A stretch of 64,000 bases of DNA from Costus lasius (taxonomy: Eukaryota; Streptophyta; Magnoliopsida; Zingiberales; Costaceae), in NCBI GenBank assembly GCA_027563935.2, contig CM050448.1, forward strand, positions 63,353,843-63,417,842. Direction: 5' to 3'. How positions within the stretch are numbered: position 1 is the first letter of the stretch; every line of letters starts with the position of its first letter. The position numbers were made by a program, and so were the translations under genes. The notes under the pieces are model-generated. The model was not told the origin of the DNA and did not search any database. It saw only the letters and a list, made by a program, of their open reading frames with translations. Below are positions 47,401 to 57,572 of this stretch, piece after piece.

Positions 47401-47835
47401 TTCAGATTGCAGGCCGACTATGTGTTCAAGTTGAATGGTGGCGCTGTATGCTGGAAATCCTTCAAGCAGTCCATTGTAGCTAATTCTACGACCGAGGCTG
47501 AGTATGTCGCCGCTTCTGAGGCAGCCAAAGAAGCCGTTTGGATTCGGAAATTCATATATGAACTTCAGGTGGTTCCATCTGCTGTGGATCCGATCGAGCT
47601 CTATTGTGACAACAATGGAGCGATTGCACAGGCAAAGAAACCAAGGTCTCATTAGAAATCCAAACACAAACTTAGAAGATTTCACCTGATCAGAGACATC
47701 ATTGACCGAGGTGATGTCAAGATAAGCAGAGTTGACATAGATAACAATCTGGCAGACCCACTGACCAAAGCTTTGGCGCAGCAGAAGCATGATGGTCATA
47801 CGAGGGACATGGGGTTGAGATTTCTCAACAACTAA
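44489..47835 (+). pseudogene. COP4 copia gag-pol, decayed
   Basis: Starts MATNNSRWSLRSILEKDKL. Gag has lost about 90 residues after ISNLRQLF, and the zinc knuckle reads CYSCGGPPHMLKDM, so its last Cys is gone. The protease motif is DTTCGAHIC. A frame change lies near 45115. Integrase (45520-46300) keeps HTDVCG, RSDRGG and SERRN. About 90 residues at the start of RT are deleted at 46500 (HDG joined to IYDETFSP). Stops lie at 46588, 46741, 46753, 47341 and 47653. The RT catalytic box reads YVND instead of YVDD (46852-46863). RNase H motifs follow to TAA 47833-47835. Confidence 0.92.
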
Positions 47836-47839
47836 GTCT

Positions 47840-47856
47840 AAGTGCAAGTGGGAGAT
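47840..47856 (+). promoter_or_regulatory. COP4 polypurine tract
   Basis: AAGTGCAAGTGGGAGAT, next to the 3' LTR. Confidence 0.75.
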
Positions 47857-48439
47857 TGTTGGTGTATATGCCCTTGGACCCGTTGTTCATCCATCTTGTA
47901 CTACTTGACATTGATATTTAATATATCATTATGGCAATGCCATTATTATGCTATGTTTACATCTGCGATTATGTACATGAATAATAATGTCCCTGGAGAC
48001 AGATTGTATCTGTGCTCAAACGGTGTGTCCCTAGTCGAGTACCTGAGTGGATAAGGGACAGCTCTGGTACATGTGAGAATAGCATATGGGCTGGTTACGC
48101 ACGGGGTGCTAACGCAGGCATATGGGTATATCAGTGGTGGATATACTAGACAGACCTGCTGTGAGGCTCTAACTTGGTGTCATGATTTAAGCTCACAAGT
48201 GACAGGAGATGCATTGATCCCTTGACTTGAGGTCATTGACTCTTCTATATGGTTAGGGACATGCTTTAATACAACCTAACGTCTCACCGTAGTTGGGAGG
48301 ACATAACGGTTGTCATTGGGTATGCCACGACCCATATGAGAAGATCAATGTACAGACATAGGATTTGCCCCTTTCTACGGGAAGCTTGATATCCACGGGG
48401 CCCCCTATAGTTGCATGACTGAGAGTGTATGGTCATACC
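47857..48439 (+). mobile_element. COP4 3' LTR, first piece
   Basis: Starts TGTTGGTGTATATGCCC and is homologous to COP5 200-792. It stops at ATACC (48435-48439), where COP3 inserted. The other pieces are 57538-57572 and 62380-63665, about 1.9 kb in total. Confidence 0.93.
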
Positions 48440-50154
48440 TGTTGGGGTATGCCCTTAAGGCTAATGTTTGAGGCCTTTGGGATTGTATAAGTATCATGTA
48501 ATAAACTTTTGTGTTTATAAAGGCATGGTTATTATTCAGGTTGTTACCTTGTCTGCTGTAATAAGTGTACTACTGAATAATGTCTCAAAGCTGTTCAGCT
48601 TGGCTGACATGCTCTATGTCCTTAGTCGAGATATCTTGGTGAACATGAGACAGCCTTGATATGATTGAGACTAATATGAGTGCTAATCTTATAGGATGCT
48701 TCGAGCATGGAATAAGATGTAGACTCATGGGTACATTGGATGTACTGGACAGACCCTACTAGGATATTCCATTGCTTGTCACAATGTGAATATTCCTTGT
48801 AAGCACTAAGTGGCACATGTCCTCTGACTTGAGATCATTTGTGTTTCTAAATGATGATTGTCATTGTCTTGAGGTAGTTCAATATCATTTGAAACATAAT
48901 GATTATAGACTATCTTGGATGGTGAGCTTGAATCATGTTAGGGCACTAGTGATAGACATAGGATTGCCGTCTCCTTGTTTAAGGAGTGTGATGTTCTAAA
49001 GGGCCCCCCTTATATGAGATGATTGAGAAAGTGTATGGCCATACCCAGATGACTATGTTGATCTGATCTAATCATGCTCATTGTATTGGAGTAACAAGCT
49101 TGACTCGCTTGTCCAATAAGAACATCCAGTGGCAAAGGATGCTTGTATGCCTTGTGATGTTGATTCACCTTGTGCTATGATTTGGGTGTAGTCTTGTAAG
49201 ACTCTTTCCTTTATATCGGGAGACAGTGATGTGTTGCTAGATACCCCTCACTGATTGTGATAACGATAGTTATCGTTACCGACATTTAAAGGAAACCCTT
49301 AGGGTCGCACAATTTGGTGATATGGCTTACTTGAGTCAGATCGTGTGGACTGGATTGTTTTGATTCAGTTTAAAGGAGTTTAAACTCTGATTGTAAGTGA
49401 GATCCAGTCTGATCATGTTTGATTGATTAGGGCTTGAGATCGGTAAGCTTCGATCGAGAGTGTGGATGCTAGATCGGTGAGATCAAGAGCATCATGAGAT
49501 GTACGGTTAGATCTTGAATCTTCATGGTTCATAGAGATTTAGACCATGGCTTGGGTTGGTTCTTTTGGTCTTTGGACCAATTGGAATTGAACCGAATTCA
49601 ATTGATCCGGTTCACATTTGTGTTCGATTGGTTCAATTGAATTGGCATTGGGGATAAGTTCACAAGACATGAACGCATGTCTTGATGACTTTCCTTAATG
49701 GGAAGTCTTGAAAACGCCTAACGCCAAATAACGCAAAAGCTTAATGTTCCTTGTGTCTTTCGAAGCTCTCTCTCGTGGGTGGTGTGTGGACGATCTTGGA
49801 GAAGAGCTCTCGGCGACAAGGAAGAACATCTCATCTCCTCAACACCAAAGGGCACCTTGGCAATTGTTGCTAGCACATCAAGTTGCGCAAGAAGTAAGCC
49901 TTCATCCTTTGTGTGTGTCTTCTTTGGAGGAGAGCCCTCTTCGGCCTCTAGCTTCCAAGCCGCCACCCTTACATGGCTATGGTAAAAGATCTCAAACTTG
50001 ATCTTTGGTTAATTATAAAGTTGATCATTTACATGAGTTCATGCAAACGATTTTATTGAAACTCTAGAAGAATACATTTCCGCATGTTCTAGGGTTTGCC
50101 CCCTCTTGAAAGGGGTTTTTCATGCTTGCGCTCCCCCTTGAAGGGGACCCTTCA
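48440..50154 (+). mobile_element. COP3 5' LTR
   Basis: TGTTGGGGTATGCCC...CCCTTCA, 1715 bp. It differs from its 3' partner (55817-57532, 1716 bp) at only about five sites by eye, which marks the youngest copia insertion in the window. Confidence 0.96.
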
Positions 50155-50156
50155 AT

Positions 50157-50168
50157 TGGTATCAGAGC
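50157..50168 (+). promoter_or_regulatory. COP3 primer binding site
   Basis: TGGTATCAGAGC, initiator Met-tRNA type, two bases after the LTR. Confidence 0.96.
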
Positions 50169-51920
50169 AGGTTATGCATGAATCATGTGGTTGCTTTAAG
50201 TGATCCTTGTTTGCGCTTGCAATGTTTAGATCTATGTACATGCCGAATAAACTACATGCTAGTTTAAAACTCTTAGATGTAGGTTTATCTTTGAATTGCG
50301 CATGTATAATGTTATGGTAAGCGCTTGTTCATGTTTTGAAAAGGAAAAGCCTTATCTTGCGCACCCATTAGATCTAAAGCGTCTACTATAATCCCTTAGA
50401 TGGGTTGGTAGGGTTGAAAGCATAATCTAAATAGATCCAAGTCTGATCAGACCATCTGACAGCTCAGATGGGTTGACCTGATAGCACCTATGCGCATGCA
50501 CTGGGTGGCTATAGGTTGACTGCATCAAGGGCGTGTAACGAGGTCTGGTTGAGACAACCAATGAACACTCTTGAGTTAGGCCCGGGGTCACACCCGCTTG
50601 CCAAAACTCTTGAAGGTGGTTCAGCCCTTGGCGGATGCATGGTTGACCATTAGGTCAACTCAGGTCAGTTAGGACTCGGTGCATGCAAGGGCAGTGGATC
50701 TGACTAGATGTATGAGTGGATCCCTATCAATGGACCATTGTAAGGTTGTAGGACTGATAAGAAAATTAAAATTGATGCCAATGGGGTTTTTCAAAATTTA
50801 TTTTCTTTTAATTGGATCACATGTGGAATGTTTGATGCCATGTGCTTGTTTATTTATTCTTATGTGGGCCGCCCATGTTAATTGTGTGCTGTGCTGGGGC
50901 CTGCGAGCCTGGGATTATACTTGTAAGATAATATTATTGTGATCTGCGAATCACATTTTTTAATCTATTGTATAATTGACCTGCGAGTCAAAGCTTGTCT
51001 AGATAGATCAAATTGTATTTGATTAGACAAGAGCACAAATGCACACATCCCAAAGGGGCATTCAGCTGGTGGCGCACCTGAGGTGCTCTTGGCGCTAGGG
51101 CCCTGGGTTGGACCAGATGAGATGCAAATGGAGCTCAAGTGAAGACTTAAGTAAAATTAAGGTCTTACTTAGGGTTCATGGGCATTTACCACATAAGATC
51201 AGCATGCTTTCTTTTATTGCTTATTGCTTATATAAGTAGAATTGCATGTGTTTATCTTCTGCTATCACCATAGGACTTGCATGATAGTCAAGAAGATAAA
51301 AGACCGTTAAAATCCAACGCTAACATATCAAGCTCGTAAGCCTTCTGACGCGAAACCTCACCGTTCTGACTATCGTTGGAGCCGTGTTGTACCCACTCAG
51401 TGGGCACGTCCATCTATCTTCAGACGGTGCTGGATTTCACCTGCGTGTTACAGAGTAGGGATTTATCCCTGCTCGTTGCTCAGCATAGCACGTGGTGGTC
51501 CAGGGAGTAGGTCGGGTCAGCTTGACCATGTAGGCTACATATGTGGCGCATATGGTAGCACATGGAGGCAGCCATCTGAGGGATCAGAGACTGTGTTGTA
51601 CCAACTCAGTTGGCACAGTCTGCTGGATTGCCCAGATGAAGGGGAATCGCACGGGTTGGCGATTGGCTGGGACAGCCTACCAGAAATTAGTGCTTGTCAT
51701 CTTTGTGCATCTTATCTCGCCTGAGCGGGACGCGAAGACCAAGTATGAAATCTGGATCCCATCTCACTAAAAGAGTGTTACTCTTTCGGACTGTTTACTG
51801 GATTTTTCAGTCAGACAAAATAGTGAGAAAAGAATCTTTCTTAAGTCCTGGATTGATTCTGAACATTGATACTGACCTTGCTGTTCTTGCTTGTTGTAGA
51901 TTCCTGCAGCAACGAACACC
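50169..51920 (+). mobile_element. COP3 leader (5' UTR)
   Basis: 1.75 kb without a credible gene. Stem-loops CCCACTCAGTGGG (51392-51404) and CCAACTCAGTTGG (51601-51613) lie about 210 bp apart, both after GTGTTGTA. Such leader hairpins may serve RNA dimerisation or packaging (inference). Confidence 0.85.
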
Positions 51921-54900
51921 ATGAACTTCAATGTGCGATCCCTACTGGAAAGGGAGAAGTTTGCTGGGCCGAACTTCTCTGACTGGTTCGGACACCTTAA
52001 GATCGTTCTTAAGGCAGAGAGGAAACTGTATGTCCTCGAGACGGCGATACCGCCGCAGCCCGCTCCGAACGCCGCAAGGGCGGTTCGGGATGCCTACGAA
52101 AAGCACGTCAATGATAGCATTGATGTCGCTTGCCTGATGCTAGCGTCTATGACGCCACCGCTGCAGCGTCAGCATGAGGATATGTCGGCTATAGAAATTA
52201 TAGCGAACCTCAAGATGCTGTATGCTGCACAGGCGAGGACAGAACGCTATAATCTGACGAAGCTCTTCTTTCAGAGCAAACTGGCTGAGGGGAGCCCAGT
52301 GGGAGCTCACGTGCTCAAGATGATTGGGCACAAGGAGGCTCTAGAGAAACTGGGGCATACCGTCAACCAGGAGCTTGCTGTAGATATTATTCTACAGTCT
52401 CTTCCGCCTTCTTTCGATGCGTTCATTATTAATTTTAATATGAACAAAATCGATTGTACGCCGGCAGAGCTGCTGAATATGCTCTTGACTACTGAGGAAA
52501 CTCTGAAGGGAAAGCCTTCAACCTCTGTCTTAATGGTTCCTTCCAGGAACAAGAAGAAGGGGAAGAAGGGCAAGGCCCCTGTCAAGAACTACAGTAAGGC
52601 GCTGAAACAGAAGGTGAAGCGGTCGAAGGACAACAGGTGTTTCCACTGTGGCCAGCTAGGTCACTGGAAAAAGGACTGTAAAGCGCTCCAAGGAGATAAG
52701 AGGGGAAGCATCGCTTCTGGCTCAGGTATATATGTGACTGAGGTCATGTTATCTTCTTCTATCATTTCATGGGTGTTGGACACCGCATGTGGAGTTCACA
52801 TTTGTTCAAATGTGCAGGAACTCAAGAGAAGAAGGCAGGTGGGACAGCATGAGGTAGACCTACGCGTTGGAAACGGGGCACGGGTTGCTGCTGTTGCTGT
52901 AGGAGACTATTTCATTTCTTTACCATCTGGCATTGTATTAGAATTAAACAATTGTTATTTTGTACCCAGTATTACCAAGAATATTATCTCTATTCCTGCT
53001 CTTGTCAGGAAAGGATTTGCCTTTGAATGCAAGATTTCAAAGTGTGTTTTATCTTATGATAATATTGTGTATGCAACTGGTTCAATTAACAATGGGTTAT
53101 TCATGTTGGACATGGAAAATTCTGTACAAAACATTGATAATAAGAAAGCCAAGTATGCTGATGACAGCACCTTGCTTTGGCATAGTCGTTTAGGCCATAT
53201 AAACGAGAAGCGCATTAAGCGGTTGCATGATCATGGACTGCTGGGATCATTCTCCTACGAGGAGATTGATACATGCAAAGCTTGTTTGATGGGTAAAATG
53301 ACGAAGTCACCTTTTCCTCACAAAGGTCAAAGGGCTTCAGGTTTACTGGACCTTATACACAGTGATGTGTGTGGGCCATTTAGTAAACATGCCAGAGGTG
53401 GCTATCTGTACTTCATTACCTTTACTGATGATTTCAGTAGGTATGGGTATGTCTATCTAATGAGACATAAAAGTGAATCTTTTGACAAGTTCAAAGAGTT
53501 CAAAAATGAAGTACAAAATCAGCTAGGCCGAAATATCAAGGCACTTCGTTCTGATCGAGGTGGTGAATACCTAAGTCGAGAATTTACTGACTATCTAAAG
53601 GAGTATGGGATTATCTCACAGCTCACTCCGCCAGGAACACCGCAATGGAATGGTGTGTCCGAGAGGAGAAATAGAACGTTACTTGATATGGTTCGTTCTA
53701 TGATGAGTCAGGCTACTCTTCCATATTCCTTTTGGGGTTTTGCACTGGAAACAGCTGCAAAGGTACTAAACCGAGTGCCATCCAAGGCAGTTTCAAAGAC
53801 GCCATATGAGTTATGGTATGGGAAACAGCCTAGCTTGACATTTATCAGGATCTGGGGTTGCGAGGCTTATGTCAAAAAGCTCGCCTCTGGGAAACTGGAG
53901 AGCAGATCTGAGAAATGTATCTTTGTCGGTTACCCTAAGGAAACTAAGGGTTATTATTTCTACGATCCCAAAGAGAACAAGGTATTTGTTGCTCGGACGG
54001 CCATATTTCTTGAGAAGGAGTTTCTTCTGCAAGAGGCCAGTGGGAGAGAAATAAAGCTGGATGAGAATCCAGAGGAAGGACAAAGTAGTCAAGCGCAGTT
54101 GGATGAGCCTGAGCCGGTTATTGAACAACCTGAGGCTCAGATATCACGGGAACCGCGAAGATCGGGAAGGATCCGTCGACAGCCTGAGCGCTATGACGGA
54201 GTCTACATCATTAACAATGATGAACCCCTTACTTATGCGGATGCGGTCAGTGGACCGGAGTCAGCTAGATGGCTTGAAGCTATGCGAGCCGAAATGGACT
54301 CCATGTCAGATAACCAAGTCTGGGATTTGGTTGATCCGCCTCCGGGAGTAATCCCTATAGGCTGTAAATGGATCTTCAAGAAGAAGATTGACATGGATGG
54401 TAACGTGGTTACCTATAAAGGCAGGCTAGTTGCGAAAGGTTTCAAACAAATCTACGGGATAGATTATGATGAAACTTTCTCTCCTGTAGCCATGTTTAAG
54501 TCTATTCGGATTCTTTTCGCGATAGCTGCATATTACGACTATGAGATCTGGCAGATGGATGTGAAGACAGCTTTCCTTAATGGAAATCTGGATGAGGATG
54601 TGTATATGACACAACCTGAGGGTTTCACTAATCCATCAGATCGTCATAAGATATGCAAGTTAAAGAAGTCCATTTATGGACTTAAGCAAGCATCAAGAAG
54701 CTGGAATATTCGTTTTGATGAATCAATCTCTGAGTTTGGTTTCATCAAGAACGAGGATGACCCGTGTGTATATAAGAGGTTTAGTGGGAGCGTGATTACA
54801 TTCCTAATCCTCTACGTCGATGATATCTTGATCATTGGAAATGATATTCCTGAACTGCATGCGGTTAAAGCATGGTTAGGAAAATGTTTCCAGATGAAAG

Positions 54901-55796
54901 ATCTAGGAGAAGCAGCCTATGTATTAGGTGTGAAGATCTACCGGGATAGATCTAAGAGGCTTCTCGGGCTATGCCAGAGTACTTACATCGATAAAGTCCT
55001 GGAGAGATTCCATTTAGAAAATTCTAAACGTGGATATCTTCCAGTCAGACATGGTCTGAGTCTTTCAAAGAGTCAGTGTCCACAAACACAGACTGAGAAA
55101 GATGAAATGGACAATAGGCCTTATGCTTCGGCTATTGGGTCCATTATGTATGCGATGTTGTGTACTCGCCCAGACGTCGCTTACGGGTTAAGCGTGACCA
55201 GTCGGTTCCAAAGTAATCCAGGTATGGCGCACTGGATTGCGGTCAAGAACATCTTAAAATATCTGCGAAGGACCAAAGATATGTTCTTGTTATATGGTGG
55301 TCAGGAAGAACTCAGTATAGAGGGATATACTGACGCTTCGTTCCAGTCGGACCAGGATGATTTCCGATCGCAATCAGGCTATATTTTTAGCTTGAATGGT
55401 GGAGCAGTGGTGTGGAAGAGTTTCAAACAGTCAACTGTTGCTGATTCCACAACAGAAGCCGAGTATGTTGCAGCCTCGGAAGCATCCAAGGAGGCAGTGT
55501 GGATTCGTAAGTTCGTGAGAGAACTTGGTGTCGTTCCTTCGAGTGCTGATCCTTTGGTTATCTTCTGTGATAACACTGGAGCCATCGCACAAGCAAAGGA
55601 ACCACGGTCGCACCAGAAGTCCAAGCACATACAGAGACGGTTTCACTTGATCCGGGAGATCATTGATCGAGGCGAGATCAAAATTTGCAAGGTTCATACA
55701 GATGACAATCTGGCAGACCCGCTTACCAAGCCTCTGGCGCAGCAGAAGCATGAGAAGCACTGTAATAATATGGGTTTGAGATTTCTCAACCATTAG
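51921..55796 (+). CDS. COP3 copia gag-pol polyprotein, intact, 1291 aa
   Basis: A single uninterrupted frame from ATG, which follows GAACACC, to TAG. Order of parts: gag (1-235); CCHC knuckle CFHCGQLGHWKKDC (240-253); protease with VLDTAC (Asp287); integrase with His421/His426 and Cys452/Cys455, then Asp482, Asp545 and Glu581 in D,D35E spacing; RT with QMDV (Asp880) and YVDD (965-968); RNase H with Asp1138, Glu1179, Asp1217 and Asp1266. The protein would package element RNA, copy it and insert the copy into nuclear DNA. All catalytic residues are present. The protease triplet is DTA rather than the usual DTG/DSG. With near-identical LTRs, PBS and PPT, this is the only plausibly autonomous element here. 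No env ORF follows. Confidence 0.97.
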   Translation: MNFNVRSLLEREKFAGPNFSDWFGHLKIVLKAERKLYVLETAIPPQPAPNAARAVRDAYEKHVNDSIDVACLMLASMTPPLQRQHEDMSAIEIIANLKMLYAAQARTERYNLTKLFFQSKLAEGSPVGAHVLKMIGHKEALEKLGHTVNQELAVDIILQSLPPSFDAFIINFNMNKIDCTPAELLNMLLTTEETLKGKPSTSVLMVPSRNKKKGKKGKAPVKNYSKALKQKVKRSKDNRCFHCGQLGHWKKDCKALQGDKRGSIASGSGIYVTEVMLSSSIISWVLDTACGVHICSNVQELKRRRQVGQHEVDLRVGNGARVAAVAVGDYFISLPSGIVLELNNCYFVPSITKNIISIPALVRKGFAFECKISKCVLSYDNIVYATGSINNGLFMLDMENSVQNIDNKKAKYADDSTLLWHSRLGHINEKRIKRLHDHGLLGSFSYEEIDTCKACLMGKMTKSPFPHKGQRASGLLDLIHSDVCGPFSKHARGGYLYFITFTDDFSRYGYVYLMRHKSESFDKFKEFKNEVQNQLGRNIKALRSDRGGEYLSREFTDYLKEYGIISQLTPPGTPQWNGVSERRNRTLLDMVRSMMSQATLPYSFWGFALETAAKVLNRVPSKAVSKTPYELWYGKQPSLTFIRIWGCEAYVKKLASGKLESRSEKCIFVGYPKETKGYYFYDPKENKVFVARTAIFLEKEFLLQEASGREIKLDENPEEGQSSQAQLDEPEPVIEQPEAQISREPRRSGRIRRQPERYDGVYIINNDEPLTYADAVSGPESARWLEAMRAEMDSMSDNQVWDLVDPPPGVIPIGCKWIFKKKIDMDGNVVTYKGRLVAKGFKQIYGIDYDETFSPVAMFKSIRILFAIAAYYDYEIWQMDVKTAFLNGNLDEDVYMTQPEGFTNPSDRHKICKLKKSIYGLKQASRSWNIRFDESISEFGFIKNEDDPCVYKRFSGSVITFLILYVDDILIIGNDIPELHAVKAWLGKCFQMKDLGEAAYVLGVKIYRDRSKRLLGLCQSTYIDKVLERFHLENSKRGYLPVRHGLSLSKSQCPQTQTEKDEMDNRPYASAIGSIMYAMLCTRPDVAYGLSVTSRFQSNPGMAHWIAVKNILKYLRRTKDMFLLYGGQEELSIEGYTDASFQSDQDDFRSQSGYIFSLNGGAVVWKSFKQSTVADSTTEAEYVAASEASKEAVWIRKFVRELGVVPSSADPLVIFCDNTGAIAQAKEPRSHQKSKHIQRRFHLIREIIDRGEIKICKVHTDDNLADPLTKPLAQQKHEKHCNNMGLRFLNH

Positions 55797-55799
55797 ATT

Positions 55800-55816
55800 A
55801 AGTGCAAGTGGGAGAT
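55800..55816 (+). promoter_or_regulatory. COP3 polypurine tract
   Basis: AAGTGCAAGTGGGAGAT, next to the 3' LTR. Confidence 0.8.
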
Positions 55817-57532
55817 TGTTGGGGTATGCCCTTAAGGCTAATGTTTGAGGCCTTTGGGATTGTATAAGTATCATGTAATAAACTTTTGTGTTTATAAAGG
55901 CATGGTTATTATTCAGGTTGTTACCTTGTCTGCTGTAATAAGTGTACTACTGAATAATGTCTCAAAGCTGTTCAGCTTGGCTGACATGCTCTATGTCCTT
56001 AGTCGAGATATCTTGGTGAACATGAGACAGCCTTGATATGATTGAGACTAATATGAGTGCTAATCTTATAGGATGCTTCGAGCATGGAATAAGATGTAGA
56101 CTCATGGGTACATTGGATGTACTGGACAGACCCTACTAGGATATTCCATTGCTTGTCACAATGTGAATATTCCTTGTAAGCACTAAGTGGCACATGTCCT
56201 CTGACTTGAGATCATTTGTGTTTCTAAATGATGATTGTCATTGTCTTGAGGTAGTTCAATATCATTTGAAACATAATGATTATAGACTATCTTGGATGGT
56301 GAGCTTGAATCATGTTAGGGCACTAGTGATAGACATAGGATTGCCGTCTCCTTGTTTAAGGAGTGTGATGTTCTAAAGGGCCCCCCTTATATGAGATGAT
56401 TGAGAAAGTGTATGGCCATACCCAGATGACTATGTTGATCTGATCTAATCATGCTCATTGTATTGGAGTAACAAGCTTGACTCGCTTGTCCAATAAGAAC
56501 ATCCAGTGGCAAAGGATGCTTGTATGCCTTGTGATGTTGATTCACCTTGTGCTGTGATTTGGGTGTAGTCTTGGAAGACTCTTTCCTTTATATCGGGAGA
56601 CAGTGATGTGTTGCTAGATACCCCTCACTGATTGTGATAACGAGAGTTATCGTTACCGACATTTAAAGGAAACCCTTAGGGTCGCACAATTTGGTGATAT
56701 GGCTTACTTGAGTCAGATCGTGTGGACTGGATTGTTTTGATTCAGTTTAAAGGAGTTTAAACTCTGATTGTAAGTGAGATCCAGTCTGATCATGTTTGAT
56801 TGATTAGGGCTTGAGATCGGTAAGCTTCGATCGAGAGTGTGGATGCTAGATCGGTGAGATCAAGAGCATCATGAGATGTACGGTTAGATCTTGAATCTTC
56901 ATGGTTCATAGAGATTTAGACCATGGCTTGGGTTGGTTCTTTTGGTCTTTGGACCAATTGGAATTGAACCGAATTCAATTGATCCGGTTCACATTTGTGT
57001 TCGATTGGTTCAATTGAATTGGCGTTGGGGATAAGTTCACAAGACATGAACGCATGTCTTGATGACTTTCCTTAATGGGAAGTCTTGAAAACGCCTAACG
57101 CCAAATAACGCAAAAGCTTAATGTTCCTTGTGTCTTTCGAAGCTCTCTCTCGTGGGTGGTGTGTGGACGATCTTGGAGAAGAGCTCTCGGCGACAAGGAA
57201 GAACATCTCATCTCCTCAACACCAAAGGGCACCTTGGCAATTGTTGCTAGCACATCAAGTTGCGCAAGAAGTAAGCCTTCATCCTTTGTGTGTGTCTTCT
57301 TTGGAGGAGAGCCCTCTTCGGCCTCTAGCTTCCAAGCCGCCACCCTTACATGGCTATGGTAAAAGATCTCAAACTTGATCTTTGGTTAATTATAAAGTTG
57401 ATCATTTACATGAGTTCATGCAAACGATTTTATTGAAACTCTAGAAGAATACATTTCCGCATGTTCTAGGGTTTGCCCCCCTCTTGAAAGGGGTTTTTCA
57501 TGCTTGCGCTCCCCCTTGAAGGGGACCCTTCA
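55817..57532 (+). mobile_element. COP3 3' LTR
   Basis: 1716 bp, followed by ATACC (57533-57537), the second copy of the target duplication. After it the COP4 LTR resumes (CAGGTGAAAGCC), exactly as in the unbroken COP5 LTR near 793. Confidence 0.96.
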
Positions 57533-57537
57533 ATACC

Positions 57538-57572
57538 CAGGTGAAAGCCTGATCTAGTTATGACCATGAGAT
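57538..57572 (+). mobile_element. COP4 3' LTR, second piece
   Basis: 35 bp of COP4 LTR between the COP3 and SOLO3 insertions, matching COP5 793-827. Its last five bases, GAGAT, are the SOLO3 target. Confidence 0.9.

Noticed and set aside
49744..50001. 85-aa ORF in the COP3 LTR, repeated at 57121-57378
   Set aside because: The repetition is only because the two LTRs are near-identical; no domain or codon bias supports coding.
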